In this document: one piece after another, positions 34,740 through 44,550 of the stretch
How positions within the stretch are numbered: the first letter of the stretch is position 1
Layout of the letters: each line of letters begins with the position of its first letter
NCBI GenBank assembly: GCA_031411995.1
Contig: JANOCD010000043.1
Span: 1 to 64,000 of the forward strand
Length of the DNA: 64,000 nucleotides
Direction: 5' to 3'
DNA from: Rudanella sp031411995
GTDB lineage: Bacteria > Bacteroidota > Bacteroidia > Cytophagales > Spirosomataceae
Position numbers and translations under genes: made by a program
Notes under the pieces: generated by a model
Databases searched by the model: none
What the model saw: the letters and a program-made list of their open reading frames with translations, nothing else
What the model was told of the DNA's origin: nothing

Positions 34740-34772
34740 AGCCCGAATGGTATATAGCCATCGGGCTTTTTT
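34740..34772 (+). terminator. Rho-independent terminator after the FMN reductase
   Basis: GCCCGAATGG (34741-34750) pairs with CCATCGGGC (34758-34766) with one bulged A, followed by TTTTTT. It is 25 bp after the stop. Confidence 0.85.
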
Positions 34773-34816
34773 ACGTTATTAGGTTCTATACTATTTTTTA
34801 TCCCACACCATCCACC

Positions 34817-35344
34817 ATGCCACAAAAACTACCTTTTTGGGGATTTCTGTCTATTAGCTCTCTCTTCCTGTTAGTAGCCTGCTCAGAGAAAGAGCCTACC
34901 GCCAGTAAAACCCCAGCCATTGAGTTTCTGTCGATAAAGAAATACACCCTGGAAGCCACAGGTTCTTCAGTTCGGCGCGACTCGGTCATTGTTGATTTGA
35001 ACTTTACAGATGGTGACGGAGATTTAGGCGAAGACCCCCGCGATACAACCCGGCTTAAACAGATATTTGCCAATCAGCCCTGGGGGAATTATCAAATTCG
35101 GACCATGCAGTTGGTGAACGGCAACTTTATAGAAGTTCCAATTGCCGCTAACGCCAAATTGTTTTTCCCACGCATCACTAGCAAACCCGCCTATCTGAAC
35201 GGTACACTCAGCTTTAAGCAAACGTTCATTTATCAGGCAACTGCCAAACTGGTTCCGATCAAGTTTCAGATAAAGATCAGGGATCGCCAGCTTAACGAGA
35301 GTAACACGATCGAAACTGACACCGTCCGTGTGCCAATTCAGTGA
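34817..35344 (+). CDS. Predicted lipoprotein of unknown function
   Basis: 175 residues. The N-terminus FWGFLSISSLFLLVACSEKE is a lipoprotein signal with Cys at about 22. The mature part has VDLNFTDGDGDLGEDPRDTT, an Asp-rich loop of the calcium-binding type seen in other Bacteroidota lipoproteins, then YLNGTLSFKQTFIYQATA and IKFQIKIRDRQLNESNTIET. No enzyme motif seen. Transcribed alone. Confidence 0.75.
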   Translation: MPQKLPFWGFLSISSLFLLVACSEKEPTASKTPAIEFLSIKKYTLEATGSSVRRDSVIVDLNFTDGDGDLGEDPRDTTRLKQIFANQPWGNYQIRTMQLVNGNFIEVPIAANAKLFFPRITSKPAYLNGTLSFKQTFIYQATAKLVPIKFQIKIRDRQLNESNTIETDTVRVPIQ

Positions 35345-35489
35345 GGTAGATCAACGTTTAGTCGCATACCGTTTTCTGTCCCCTCCCAACCACCTGCAAA
35401 TTCCACCACTCATGTAGAATGAGTTGTCTTTTTACTGACTCGACGGGTAATTGCCCTCACTCATCCAGTCGCTAATTGATAATCCCCTC

Positions 35490-36659
35490 ATGGTCAACAA
35501 GACAACAACGGCTACTGACAAGTCGCTTAAACTCAAAAAGTCCCCCGTTCGTGAGTGGTTCGACTCCGTTTTGTTTGCGGTTGTGGCTGCTACGCTGATT
35601 CGGTTTTTCACGTTTGAAGCCTACGCCATTCCTACGCCCTCTATGGAAAACAGCCTGATGGTGGGCGATTTTCTGTTTGTGAGCAAACTGCATTACGGCA
35701 TCCGCACGCCCAAAACGCCCCTGCAAGTGCCGCTGACGCACCAGAAACTCTGGGGGACGGATATTCCCTCCTACAGCACCGCCATTCAGTTGCCCATCTA
35801 CAGGTTACCCGGTTTTACGCACGTCAAAAATGGCGATGTAGTGGTGTTCAACTACCCACCACTCAAGCCCGGCGAACCCGCCTACCCCACCGACCTGAAA
35901 ACCAATTTCATCAAACGCTGCATCGGCATTCCGGGAGATGTACTTGAAATCAAACAGGAGCAGGTGTTTGTAAATGGCAACCCCTTCCCTGTGCCGCCCC
36001 GCTCCGAAACGTTCTACTTCGTGAAAACATCAGAAGTGCTCGACGACCGTTTTTTCCGCCGGTTCGACATCGTCAATGATTTTAACTCCGCCGAAGGGCC
36101 ATTCATCAACTGGCAATCCGTGGAGACCTACGACGAAGCCACCAAAACAAATGTACTGGCGGGCTACCGGGTGAACATGACGCGGGCAACGCTGCAAAAA
36201 TTCAGGGAATTTGATTGGGTAAACCGCATCGAACCCATTGCAGAGGCTCCCGGCCAACCCGGCCCCGGCATCTACGGCGGATCGGCCCACATCTGGAATC
36301 AGGATAATTACGGCCCGCTGACCATTCCAAAACAAGGCGTTACGGTTACCCTAAATCCTCAAACCATTGCCGTTTACGGGACCGTGATCGAGCGGTATGA
36401 GGCCAACAAAAACGTGGTGGTTTCTACCACGGGCATCCAGATCGACGGGAAACCTATCACCAGTTATACCTTCAAACAGGACTATTATTTCATGATGGGC
36501 GACAACCGCCACAACTCCGAAGACTCGCGGTATTGGGGTTTCGTGCCAGCCGATCACGTTGTGGGCAAAGCGGTGTTTGTCTGGATGTCTATTGACCCCG
36601 TTCCGGCTGATGTCTGGCACAAAATCCGATGGAACCGCCTGTTTCGGGTGATTGAGTAA
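35490..36659 (+). CDS. lepB: Signal peptidase I
   Basis: 389 residues from ATG 35490; a TTG 13 codons earlier is also in frame. One membrane anchor (WFDSVLFAVVAATLIRFF) precedes the catalytic Ser box AIPTPSMENSLMVGDFLFVS. The catalytic Lys is in KTNFIKRCIGIPGDVLEI, and box E reads MMGDNRHNSEDSRYWGFVP. It removes signal peptides from exported proteins on the periplasmic face of the inner membrane. The long insert between the Ser and Lys boxes, about 60 residues plus another before box E, is usual in Bacteroidota. Confidence 0.93.
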   Translation: MVNKTTTATDKSLKLKKSPVREWFDSVLFAVVAATLIRFFTFEAYAIPTPSMENSLMVGDFLFVSKLHYGIRTPKTPLQVPLTHQKLWGTDIPSYSTAIQLPIYRLPGFTHVKNGDVVVFNYPPLKPGEPAYPTDLKTNFIKRCIGIPGDVLEIKQEQVFVNGNPFPVPPRSETFYFVKTSEVLDDRFFRRFDIVNDFNSAEGPFINWQSVETYDEATKTNVLAGYRVNMTRATLQKFREFDWVNRIEPIAEAPGQPGPGIYGGSAHIWNQDNYGPLTIPKQGVTVTLNPQTIAVYGTVIERYEANKNVVVSTTGIQIDGKPITSYTFKQDYYFMMGDNRHNSEDSRYWGFVPADHVVGKAVFVWMSIDPVPADVWHKIRWNRLFRVIE

Positions 36660-36679
36660 GACTACGAAATTTATTCTCA

Positions 36680-37279
36680 ATGCACCCCCAACAGAATCAG
36701 GCTGCTTTACAACTGCGCCAGCAAATCGAGCAGTTTGTTCCACTATCCGACGATGACTGGGCCTTGTTAAGCCCTCATCTTCGGGTAGTTACAATAAAGA
36801 AACATGGTTTATTTGCTCAGGAGGGTACCGTGGCCAACGAGGTTGCGTTTGTACTGGAAGGAATGTTCCGCCAGTTTTACACCAAAGACGGCGAGGAACG
36901 AACCACTTATTTTTTCTTCGACAATCATTTCCTGAGTGCCTACATCAGTTGCCTGACGGGCAAACCCGCGCAGATTACCATTGAAGCCCTCAGCGACAGT
37001 ACCTATATCAGCTTCCCCTACTCCGTTTTGCATGGCCTGTTCGACCAACGGATGGCCTGGCAGAAGTTTGGGCGGTTAATGGCCGAATACCTCACGGTGG
37101 GTCTGGAAGAACGAATGGTAAGTTTGCTGTTACTGAGTCCCGAAGAACGGTATCTGGCTTTGCTCGAAGGCAACAAAAAGAAGATTCTCGAGCGGGTCCC
37201 TCAACACTATATCGCTAATTATCTGGGCATTACACCCGTCAGCATGAGCCGCATTCGCAACCGGATTCTGCGAAAATAG
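36680..37279 (+). CDS. Crp/Fnr-family transcriptional regulator
   Basis: 199 residues. Cyclic-nucleotide-like domain: VTIKKHGLFAQEGTVANEVA, FVLEGMFRQFYTKDGEERTT, SAYISCLTGKPAQITIEALS. C-terminal HTH: VPQHYIANYLGITPVSMSRI. The CNB ligand is not clear, because the phosphate loop lacks the usual GExxx RSA. It lies 20 bp after lepB on the same strand and may be cotranscribed. Confidence 0.85.
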   Translation: MHPQQNQAALQLRQQIEQFVPLSDDDWALLSPHLRVVTIKKHGLFAQEGTVANEVAFVLEGMFRQFYTKDGEERTTYFFFDNHFLSAYISCLTGKPAQITIEALSDSTYISFPYSVLHGLFDQRMAWQKFGRLMAEYLTVGLEERMVSLLLLSPEERYLALLEGNKKKILERVPQHYIANYLGITPVSMSRIRNRILRK

Positions 37280-37359
37280 CGTCGTTCAATTCCTTATCTT
37301 TTGTTATCGTTTCGGGCGATGGAGGGGGTGCAATTTTGTATCATCAAACCAAACGCAAG

Positions 37360-37797
37360 ATGAACACACAAATCAACCCCCAGGCACCCGTTGCGTGCAG
37401 CAAGCAAATTCTCATCAACGCCAGCCCTAAAAAAGTATGGGCCGTACTCACCGACATTAACCGCTGGGCCAACTGGCAAACCGACATCACCAAACCCAAA
37501 CTGGCTGGGCCGCTGAAACCTGGCACCACCTTCGACTGGAAAACTGGTGGGGCAGGCATCCACTCGACCCTGCACACGGTGGAACCCAACAAGGCCTTTG
37601 GCTGGACAGGTAAGACGTTTGGCATGTTCGCCATTCACAACTGGACACTAACGGAAACAACAAACGGAACACTGGTTTCGGTGGACGAAACCATGCAGGG
37701 CTTACTGGCCAGCCTGCTCAAAAAATCGTTCAACAAGAACCTGGCTACTGGAATGCAACGCTGGTTGGAATTGCTTAAAAGCGAGTCGGAAAAGTAA
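37360..37797 (+). CDS. SRPBCC/polyketide-cyclase-like protein
   Basis: 145 residues from ATG 37360. The START-like fold is clear: KQILINASPKKVWAVLTDIN, RWANWQTDITKPKLAGPLKP, AGIHSTLHTVEPNKAFGWTG, ending in a long helix LLASLLKKSFNKNLATGMQR. Such proteins bind hydrophobic ligands; activity unknown. It lies 80 bp downstream of the Crp/Fnr gene, same strand, and converges with the cysteine desulfurase. Confidence 0.8.
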   Translation: MNTQINPQAPVACSKQILINASPKKVWAVLTDINRWANWQTDITKPKLAGPLKPGTTFDWKTGGAGIHSTLHTVEPNKAFGWTGKTFGMFAIHNWTLTETTNGTLVSVDETMQGLLASLLKKSFNKNLATGMQRWLELLKSESEK

Positions 37798-37808
37798 CCT
37801 ACGTAACC

Positions 37809-39023
37809 TCACTTCAACACGCCTTCTTTCTGGTATAAACCAACGAGCGTTTCCACGGCATAGTCAATCTCGTCGGCGGTGTTGTATTTGCCAAATGAGA
37901 ACCGGACGTAGCCCCGGTTGGGGTCGAGGCCGGGCAGTGCCGACAGCACGTGCGACCCAATTTCGGAGCCGCTCGAACAGGCCGAACCACCCGATGCCGA
38001 TATTTTGGCAATGTCGAGGTTGAACAAGAGCATATCGCTTAGGTCGGATGAGGGCAGGCTCACGTTCAGCACCGTGTAGAGGCTGCTGTCCACGTCGGCA
38101 GAGGCTCCATTGAACTGGATCGGCCCGCCGTCATAGGCATCGAAACGGGTGCGAAGTTGGTCGATCATCCGGCGTTTCAGGCCTTCAATGTGCGTCCGGT
38201 GGGCATCCATCTCGCGGTAAGCGATTTCTAAGGCTTTGGCCAAGCCCACAATACCATACACGTTTTCGGTGCCGCCCCGCTGATTCCGCTCCTGCGAACC
38301 ACCGTGAATGAACGGGTGAATGGGGCCGCGCCCGGCTTTGGTGTCGCCGTTGGCGTAGAGAAACCCAACCCCTTTTGGGCCGTGAAACTTATGGGCTGCG
38401 CCCACAATGAAATCAATGGGAAGTTGTTGCAGGTTGTGCCGGTAATGACCCATCGTTTGCACTGTGTCGGAGTGGAAAACGGCTTTGTGTTGGCGGCACA
38501 GTTCGCCCACTTGCTGCAAGGGCAAGAGGTTCCCGATCTCGTTGTTGCCGTGCATGAGCGACACCAATGAGCCATTGGGATGCGCGGGCCGGTTTTGGGC
38601 CAATAACTGTTCCAAATGACTCAGATCGAGGGTTCCGTCGGGGTCAATGTTCACTAAATTTAATTGAATCTGCCCCCGGCTGGCTGCGTACTCAAGCGTA
38701 TGCAACACGGCATGGTGTTCGAGTGGGGAACTGATGGCGTGGGTGATGCCGTAGGTTTCAATGCTGCCCATGATGGCCGTGTTGTCGGCTTCGGTACCGC
38801 CGGAGGTAAAGAAAATCTCGGCGGGTGAGGTGTTCAGCAACTGAGCCACCGTTTTGCGTGCTCTTTCGATAAACGACCGCACCTTGCGCCCATGCGTGTG
38901 AATGGACGACGGATTGCCAAACTGCTCGGTCAGGAGGGGGAGCATGGCTTCGAGCACTTCGGGGTCGAGCCGGGTGGTGGCGGCATTGTCTAAATAAACG
39001 GGGGCGGGCGGGGTTGACATCAT
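37809..39023 (-). CDS. Cysteine desulfurase (NifS/IscS family)
   Basis: 404 residues. VYLDNAATTRLDPEVLEAML, FTSGGTEADNTAIMGSIE, PLP Lys in IVGAAHKFHGPKGVGFLY and active-site Cys in SASGGSACSSGSEIGSHV. It frees sulfur from cysteine for iron-sulfur clusters or thio-modifications. The 'AAHKFHGPKG' form and single Cys loop fit IscS/NifS rather than SufS. No scaffold or isc genes lie nearby, so the partner is unknown. Confidence 0.9.
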   Translation of the reverse strand: MMSTPPAPVYLDNAATTRLDPEVLEAMLPLLTEQFGNPSSIHTHGRKVRSFIERARKTVAQLLNTSPAEIFFTSGGTEADNTAIMGSIETYGITHAISSPLEHHAVLHTLEYAASRGQIQLNLVNIDPDGTLDLSHLEQLLAQNRPAHPNGSLVSLMHGNNEIGNLLPLQQVGELCRQHKAVFHSDTVQTMGHYRHNLQQLPIDFIVGAAHKFHGPKGVGFLYANGDTKAGRGPIHPFIHGGSQERNQRGGTENVYGIVGLAKALEIAYREMDAHRTHIEGLKRRMIDQLRTRFDAYDGGPIQFNGASADVDSSLYTVLNVSLPSSDLSDMLLFNLDIAKISASGGSACSSGSEIGSHVLSALPGLDPNRGYVRFSFGKYNTADEIDYAVETLVGLYQKEGVLK

Positions 39024-39123
39024 ACCGCAAAATTACGGTTTTTGGTTGGTAAACAGGAAACTTGCCCGCTGCACCGGGGAATAGAGAATAAAAACTTTGC
39101 CCGGCCTAAACCGTTAATCGGGC

Positions 39124-39483
39124 ATGATAACACTCGCTGACGCATCCATGCAACTGGATGAAACCACCAAAAAACTGAGCCAACAGGCCACCACCCCGGC
39201 TCCTACCGAAGGCATCGACCTTATTGACCAATGGGCCGGGCCGTTGCAGGAAGTTGAGATGACACAACCGCTGTCTGAGACATTGATGACCCTGAAAAAG
39301 TACCTTCAGGACAGCCCCGACAACAAAAGCGCGATCCAGGAAACGGTATCGAAACTGGCCCAACAAGTGTCGGAGTTGAGTTCGAAAATGGGAGCCGAAG
39401 GCGAGATGCCATCCCTGTTAGAAGGTCTGGCATCCGCTCTGCGGCAATTGGGGGAAGTCTCTAAAACGGATGTGGTGAAGTAG
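39124..39483 (+). CDS. Small helical protein of unknown function
   Basis: 119 residues, no signal peptide and no membrane segment. It is mainly charged helix: MITLADASMQLDETTKKLSQ, TLMTLKKYLQDSPDNKSAIQ, ETVSKLAQQVSELSSKMGAE. A heptad-like run suggests a coiled coil. It is between divergent cysteine desulfurase and convergent transketolase. Codon use resembles neighbours, so I keep it as a gene; the function is not recognised. Confidence 0.6.
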   Translation: MITLADASMQLDETTKKLSQQATTPAPTEGIDLIDQWAGPLQEVEMTQPLSETLMTLKKYLQDSPDNKSAIQETVSKLAQQVSELSSKMGAEGEMPSLLEGLASALRQLGEVSKTDVVK

Positions 39484-39493
39484 GCAACAAGGT

Positions 39494-41539
39494 TCAGGAA
39501 AGAACCTCTTTTTTCTGAATCCCTTCCGGTTGCCCGGCCAACACACCCTTTGCTTTCTCGACAACGTTCTCGACCGTGAACCCGAAATAGGCCATAACAG
39601 CTTCACCCTCACCCGATAAGCCAAAGCTATTCATGCTGATGGTGGTGCCTTCGTCGGTCACGTACTTGTGCCAGCCTATTGGTGAACCAGCCTCCACCGC
39701 CAGCCGTTTCTTGAGAGCTGGAGGCAGCACGTTGTGCTGGTAAGCCTGATCCTGTTGCTCGAACAACTCCCAAGAGGGCATACTAACCACCCGCGCCCGA
39801 ATGCTCTGCTTGTTGAGTTCGTCCTGCGCTTTTAACACCAGCGACACCTCCGACCCGGTAGCAATCAGAATCAGTTGGGGGTCGCCCCCTTCGGCTTCGC
39901 TCAGAATGTAGGCACCGCGTTCCACGCCCTGCGCTGACCCGAATTTAGTTTGATCCAAAACGGGCAGTTTCTGCCGCGACAGAATCAGCACCACCGGCGA
40001 CTTGGTTTTGGTCATAGCCACGCGCCAGGACCAAGCCGTTTCGTTGGCATCGGCGGGCCGCAATACAATAATATTCGGGATGGTTCGCAGGGAGACTACC
40101 TGCTCAACGGGCTGGTGGGTGGGGCCATCTTCGCCCAGGCCAACGCTGTCGTGCGTGAACACAAACGTTGCGCCCGACTCGGCCAGAGCAGTCAGGCGAA
40201 TAGCTCCGCGCATGTAGTCCGAGAAATTGAGGAACGTGCCGCCGTAGGGTCGCACCCCGCCATGTTGCGCCATGCCGTTGAGGGCCGCGCCCATCGCGTG
40301 TTCGCGCACCCCAAACCAGATGTTCGATTCCTCGTAGCGGCCGGGCTGAAAACTTACATCCCCTTTTGTTGGCATATCGTTGGACGAAGCTAAATCGGCC
40401 GAGCCGCCAAACAGATAAGGTATGCTTTCTTTGAGGGCCATTAGCACTTTGCCCGATGCCTGCCGGGTAGCCATAGCACCATCGGCGGGGGTAAACTGGG
40501 GTAATTTACTTTCCCAACCATCGGGCAATTCACCGGTAAATGAATGCATAAACTGTTCTGCTTCAGCAGCAAAACCAGTTTTGAAAGCCTCAAACTGTTT
40601 TTGCCAGTCGGCTTGCAATTTGGCTCCCCGCTGTCCGGCTTTGGCGAGGTGTTCGCGCACACCAGCCGGAATCACAAATGACTCGTTGGGGTCGAAGCCA
40701 AAGAATTCTTTGGCTTTGCGCAGGTTCTCGTCGCCCAGGGGTGAGCCGTGCGTTTTGCTGGTTCCCTGTTGCGGACTACCAAAACCAATGATGGTTCGGA
40801 TGGCGATGATCGACGGGCGCGGATCGACCTGAGCCGCCCGAATGGCGGAATCAATCGCATCCAGATCATTGCCATCGTCCACCTGTTGGGTGTGCCAGCC
40901 GTAGGCATCGAAACGGGCCAGACGGTTTTCGGTAAAGGCCAAACTGGTTGGCCCATCCAGCGAAATGTGGTTATCGTCGTACAGATAGATCATTTTTCCC
41001 AGTTGCAGATGCCCCGCCAACGAAGCCGCTTCGGAGGCAATGCCCTCCATCAGATCGCCATCGCTGACAATGGAGTAGGTGTAATGATCCTGAACCGTGT
41101 GGCCATCGCGGTTGTAGTGTGCGGCCAGAAACGCTTCGGCCATGGCCATGCCTAACCCGTTGGCGAACCCCTGCCCCAGCGGGCCAGTGGTCACTTCGAC
41201 CCCGGCGGTGAGGTTCGACTCCGGATGGCCGGGCGTTTTGGAATGAATTTGCCGGAAATTCTTCAGATCATCGAGCGAGAGGTCATAGCCATACAGGTGT
41301 AACAGGCTGTACAACAAGGCCGAACCATGCCCCGCCGACAGCACAAATCGGTCTCGGTTGGGCCAGTGCGGGTCTTTTGGGTTGAAGCGCAGGAAACGCG
41401 AAAATAGCACGTAGGCCATTGGCGCAGCCCCGAGTGGCAAACCGGGGTGGCCGGAGTTTGCTTTTTGCACCATATCAACCGACAGTAGTCGAATGGTATT
41501 GATACTCAGCTGATCAATGTCAGTTTGGTTGGTATTCAT
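39494..41539 (-). CDS. tkt: Transketolase
   Basis: 681 residues. The N-terminal domain has LSVDMVQKANSGHPGLPLGA and the thiamine-diphosphate motif SIVSDGDLMEGIASEAASLA, continuing LYDDNHISLDGPT. The pyrimidine domain has WFGVREHAMGAALNGMAQHG and THDSVGLGEDGPTHQPVEQV. The enzyme moves two-carbon units between pentose-phosphate sugars. The length matches complete single-chain transketolases. It is transcribed alone. Confidence 0.95.
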   Translation of the reverse strand: MNTNQTDIDQLSINTIRLLSVDMVQKANSGHPGLPLGAAPMAYVLFSRFLRFNPKDPHWPNRDRFVLSAGHGSALLYSLLHLYGYDLSLDDLKNFRQIHSKTPGHPESNLTAGVEVTTGPLGQGFANGLGMAMAEAFLAAHYNRDGHTVQDHYTYSIVSDGDLMEGIASEAASLAGHLQLGKMIYLYDDNHISLDGPTSLAFTENRLARFDAYGWHTQQVDDGNDLDAIDSAIRAAQVDPRPSIIAIRTIIGFGSPQQGTSKTHGSPLGDENLRKAKEFFGFDPNESFVIPAGVREHLAKAGQRGAKLQADWQKQFEAFKTGFAAEAEQFMHSFTGELPDGWESKLPQFTPADGAMATRQASGKVLMALKESIPYLFGGSADLASSNDMPTKGDVSFQPGRYEESNIWFGVREHAMGAALNGMAQHGGVRPYGGTFLNFSDYMRGAIRLTALAESGATFVFTHDSVGLGEDGPTHQPVEQVVSLRTIPNIIVLRPADANETAWSWRVAMTKTKSPVVLILSRQKLPVLDQTKFGSAQGVERGAYILSEAEGGDPQLILIATGSEVSLVLKAQDELNKQSIRARVVSMPSWELFEQQDQAYQHNVLPPALKKRLAVEAGSPIGWHKYVTDEGTTISMNSFGLSGEGEAVMAYFGFTVENVVEKAKGVLAGQPEGIQKKEVLS

Positions 41540-41695
41540 GAATCGTTGCGGATAGGATTAACCGTAAAATTCCCTTCAAAATACAACTGTTCCGAGAGGG
41601 TTTCCTGTGGTTAACTTTCTGCAACAGGATTTGGCCTGAAAAAAGCAGAAAACATTACCTCCTGAACAGTGTTGAAGGGAATAAACTCAACGACT

Positions 41696-42628
41696 ATGAC
41701 AATGAACTATGTCCGGCGTGGCTCCGGCAAGCCACTTCTCCTGATTCACGGCATCGGCAGTAGCCACCGCTCCTGGGATTTGATTATTGATGAATTGGCG
41801 GCCCACCGCACTGTTATTGCGGTTGATTTGCCGGGGTTCGGAGCCACTCCCCCACTCAGGGGCGAAACCTCAATAAGCACACTTGCCGATGCAGTAACGT
41901 CTTTTTTGGCTGACCAAAACCTCACGGGTATCGACGCGGTGGGTAGTTCGATGGGGGCCCGGTTGGTACTCGAACTGGCCCGGCGTGGTGGTGTCTTGGG
42001 GGCGGTTGTGTCGCTCGATCCGGGTGGCTTTTGGGCTGGTTGGGAGGTGCCATTTTTCTACCATTCCGTGCGGCTGTCGGCGCAACTTGTCGATGCGCTA
42101 CAACCCGCTTTACCCGCCCTGACAGGAAATCCCATCAGCCGGTCGTTGCTGTTTTTACAGTTTTCGGCGCGTCCCTGGGCCATTCCGGCTCCGGTGGCTT
42201 TGCAGGAGTTACGGACGTTTACGCCCACCCCTATTTTCAGCGAACTCCTTGATAATCTGGCATATGGTGAACCGCAAAAGGGCGCACGAGCCGGGTCTAT
42301 ACGGCATCCATTGGTGATTGGCTGGGGTCGGCAGGACCGGGTTTGTTTGCCCAATCAGTCAACATTGGCTATGAACTTGTTTCCTGATGCAGCCTTGCAT
42401 TGGTTCGATCACTGTGGCCATTTTCCGCAGTTGGATGCTCCCGACGAAACTATCGACCTGATTCTGGACGTAACCAACGGAACGTATCAACCCCAACAGG
42501 AAGAATCGCCAGAACGGGTTACTGTCCCTACAACCAAACAGGCTGACACGGCTCTACTTGGTGCGGGTACTGCCGTTCTGGCGGCTGTGAGTTTGTTCGT
42601 GATTGTGCGGGTGTTCAGTTGGCGTTGA
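41696..42628 (+). CDS. Alpha/beta hydrolase with C-terminal membrane anchor
   Basis: 310 residues from ATG 41696; upstream GTG at 41669 is in frame. The fold begins RRGSGKPLLLIHGIGSSHRS (oxyanion HG), has nucleophile elbow VGSSMGARLVLELARRG, acid region VIGWGRQDRVCLPNQS and His in FDHCGHFPQLDAPDE. The last 30 residues (GAGTAVLAAVSLFVIVRVFS) form a membrane helix, so it is probably tail-anchored. Substrate unknown. Confidence 0.85.
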   Translation: MTMNYVRRGSGKPLLLIHGIGSSHRSWDLIIDELAAHRTVIAVDLPGFGATPPLRGETSISTLADAVTSFLADQNLTGIDAVGSSMGARLVLELARRGGVLGAVVSLDPGGFWAGWEVPFFYHSVRLSAQLVDALQPALPALTGNPISRSLLFLQFSARPWAIPAPVALQELRTFTPTPIFSELLDNLAYGEPQKGARAGSIRHPLVIGWGRQDRVCLPNQSTLAMNLFPDAALHWFDHCGHFPQLDAPDETIDLILDVTNGTYQPQQEESPERVTVPTTKQADTALLGAGTAVLAAVSLFVIVRVFSWR

Positions 42629-42835
42629 CGAAATTCCGTCAACATCATTGCCGTTTAGCCGCCGTTGGTATTCAATCCATTGCGTGGCAAAAATCGCACT
42701 CAGTAGTCCCAGCATCAGGCCAATCGGCTGGCTACATAAGCCCGGCATAGCTGGTGCATCAACATGCGTTGAGAAGGCAATAGACAGCAGCCCGCAACCT
42801 ATTGTGGCGACCTTACATACGTTTCGCTTTTTCAT
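42554..42835 (-). CDS. Possible small membrane protein overlapping the hydrolase end
   Basis: 93 residues from ATG 42835. One hydrophobic segment (PIGLMLGLLSAIFATQWIEY) is followed by a polar His/Gln-rich tail. The last 75 bp overlap the convergent hydrolase. Without recognised homology this is uncertain. It may be a spurious frame; about 180 bp upstream remains without clear gene to 43216. Confidence 0.3.
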   Translation of the reverse strand: MKKRNVCKVATIGCGLLSIAFSTHVDAPAMPGLCSQPIGLMLGLLSAIFATQWIEYQRRLNGNDVDGISSTPTEHPHNHEQTHSRQNGSTRTK

Positions 42836-43216
42836 GGATTTGTTCGCTAGAAAGACACCATAAACATACCGGGAAGCAAGCAGACAGGCCAGCCTTACTT
42901 TATAACGGGTAGGTTTTGGGGCATAACTGGTGTTTTCGGGGTTATGTTGGGTAATTGGAATGCGATTAGCCTCAGTCAAAAATCCCGGCAGAAACCCTAT
43001 AAACCTCATGGTTAAAGAGCAGGGTGAGTCGCTTATAGTGGGAGTCCGTTTTGGTGTGTCGGTGGCCTGGTAAAAGACCGCATAATTTTTGAGTTTATTG
43101 ACGTTAGGGGCCTTTTGACCAGTGTAACACAGGCAACGACAAGCAAATTATTGCGCATTTTAGTTAGTAACACTTGGGCAAAATTCCTTAGATTTGTCCC
43201 AAAGTGACCTATATGC

Positions 43217-44515
43217 ATGATTAATACATTCTCCATCCCGGTGATTCCCCAAAACGACGAAGACCGACTTCGGGCTTTGGATTATTATCAGGTACTTGAC
43301 ACCCCGCCCGAACAGGCATTTACCAATCTGGCCCGCATTATTGCCGAGGTTTTCGAGATGCCCATTGCCCTGATTTCACTGGTTGATCGGGAACGTGTTT
43401 TTTTCAAAGCCAATGTGGGTATGCCGGGGGTTACCAGTACCAGCCGGGGGATCAGCCTATGTGCGCTGGCAGTGTTAGACGATCAACCCACTGTTTTCGA
43501 GGATGCACTGGAATCGCCCTGCCTGATTGCCAATCCGCTCGTACAGGGCGATTTCGGGCTGCGTTTTTACGCTGGTGCTCCTCTAACAACTCCCGATGGG
43601 TATCATATCGGTACGGTGTGCGTGGTGGATAAAAAACCGCGCGAATTTTCGGAAGCAAACCGACAGCTCTTGCAACGATTTGCCTCGGCGGTTATGCATG
43701 ACATCGAAACGCGGCTCATAGCCCGTCAGAAATCCGATGAGTTAGAACAGCAGGTTGAAGCCCGATCTTCAGAACTGAAAGCGGCCAATCTCGATCTGTT
43801 AAAGGCCAATCAGGAATTGGAACGCTTTGCCTTTGTGGCTTCGCACGATCTGCAGGAACCCCTTCGTAAGTTATTGATGTTTACGGACTTACTATTTACT
43901 GAAACCGGGCAGAATTTCCGGGGCCAATCTCTTTTCTACTGGGAGCGTATTCGTCATAGCACACAGCGTATGCAGCAACTGATTCGGGATGTGCTGGCCA
44001 TTTCGAAAATAGGCAAGTCTCCTGAAACGACTTCAGTAATCGATCTGACAGCCATTGCGAATGAGGCCTGTCAGGATCTGGAACTGGTTATTCAGGACGT
44101 AAATGCGCGTATTATGATTGGCCCATTGCCCCACATTCGGGCAGTTTCGCATCAAATTCGGCAACTGTTTTTTAACCTCATCGGTAATGCCATTAAGTTT
44201 TCAAAACCGGGCACAAACCCGCAGGTCGATATTACGGGTGAATCGCTGTCGGCTCGGCAAATCAGTGACTACAAGCTCCCGCCTGATGTCGCCTATGTAC
44301 GCCTTGTCATAGCCGACGAAGGGATTGGCTTCGACGAACAATTCAGGGAACGTATTTTCACCATTTTTCAACGTCTCCACGATAGAACTGTTTACGAAGG
44401 CAACGGCATTGGTCTGGCCATTTGTAAACGCATTGTTGAGAACCATGACGGCCTTATCTGGGCCGAGAGCGAGCCAGAAAAAGGTGCCCGCTTCACGCTT
44501 GTGTTGCCCAATTAA
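43217..44515 (+). CDS. GAF-domain sensor histidine kinase
   Basis: 432 residues, no membrane helix. GAF domain about 25-170 (EDRLRALDYYQVLDTPPEQA, SRGISLCALAVLDDQPTVFE), a coiled coil 170-205, HisKA with FAFVASHDLQEPLRKLLMFT, and ATPase with LIGNAIKFSKPG, VIADEGIGFDEQFRE, EGNGIGLAICKRIVEN. It is cytosolic and lacks its own receiver. Similar to bacteriophytochrome-like kinases. No response regulator is adjacent. Confidence 0.88.
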   Translation: MINTFSIPVIPQNDEDRLRALDYYQVLDTPPEQAFTNLARIIAEVFEMPIALISLVDRERVFFKANVGMPGVTSTSRGISLCALAVLDDQPTVFEDALESPCLIANPLVQGDFGLRFYAGAPLTTPDGYHIGTVCVVDKKPREFSEANRQLLQRFASAVMHDIETRLIARQKSDELEQQVEARSSELKAANLDLLKANQELERFAFVASHDLQEPLRKLLMFTDLLFTETGQNFRGQSLFYWERIRHSTQRMQQLIRDVLAISKIGKSPETTSVIDLTAIANEACQDLELVIQDVNARIMIGPLPHIRAVSHQIRQLFFNLIGNAIKFSKPGTNPQVDITGESLSARQISDYKLPPDVAYVRLVIADEGIGFDEQFRERIFTIFQRLHDRTVYEGNGIGLAICKRIVENHDGLIWAESEPEKGARFTLVLPN

Positions 44516-44550
44516 CAATTTCTTATTCAGAGCGTTGGTGCACCAATCGG

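Noticed and set aside
43021..43060. GAGTC repeats before the GAF kinase as another LytTR site
   Set aside because: The two copies are about 16 bp apart, not 21, and do not match the other cores.
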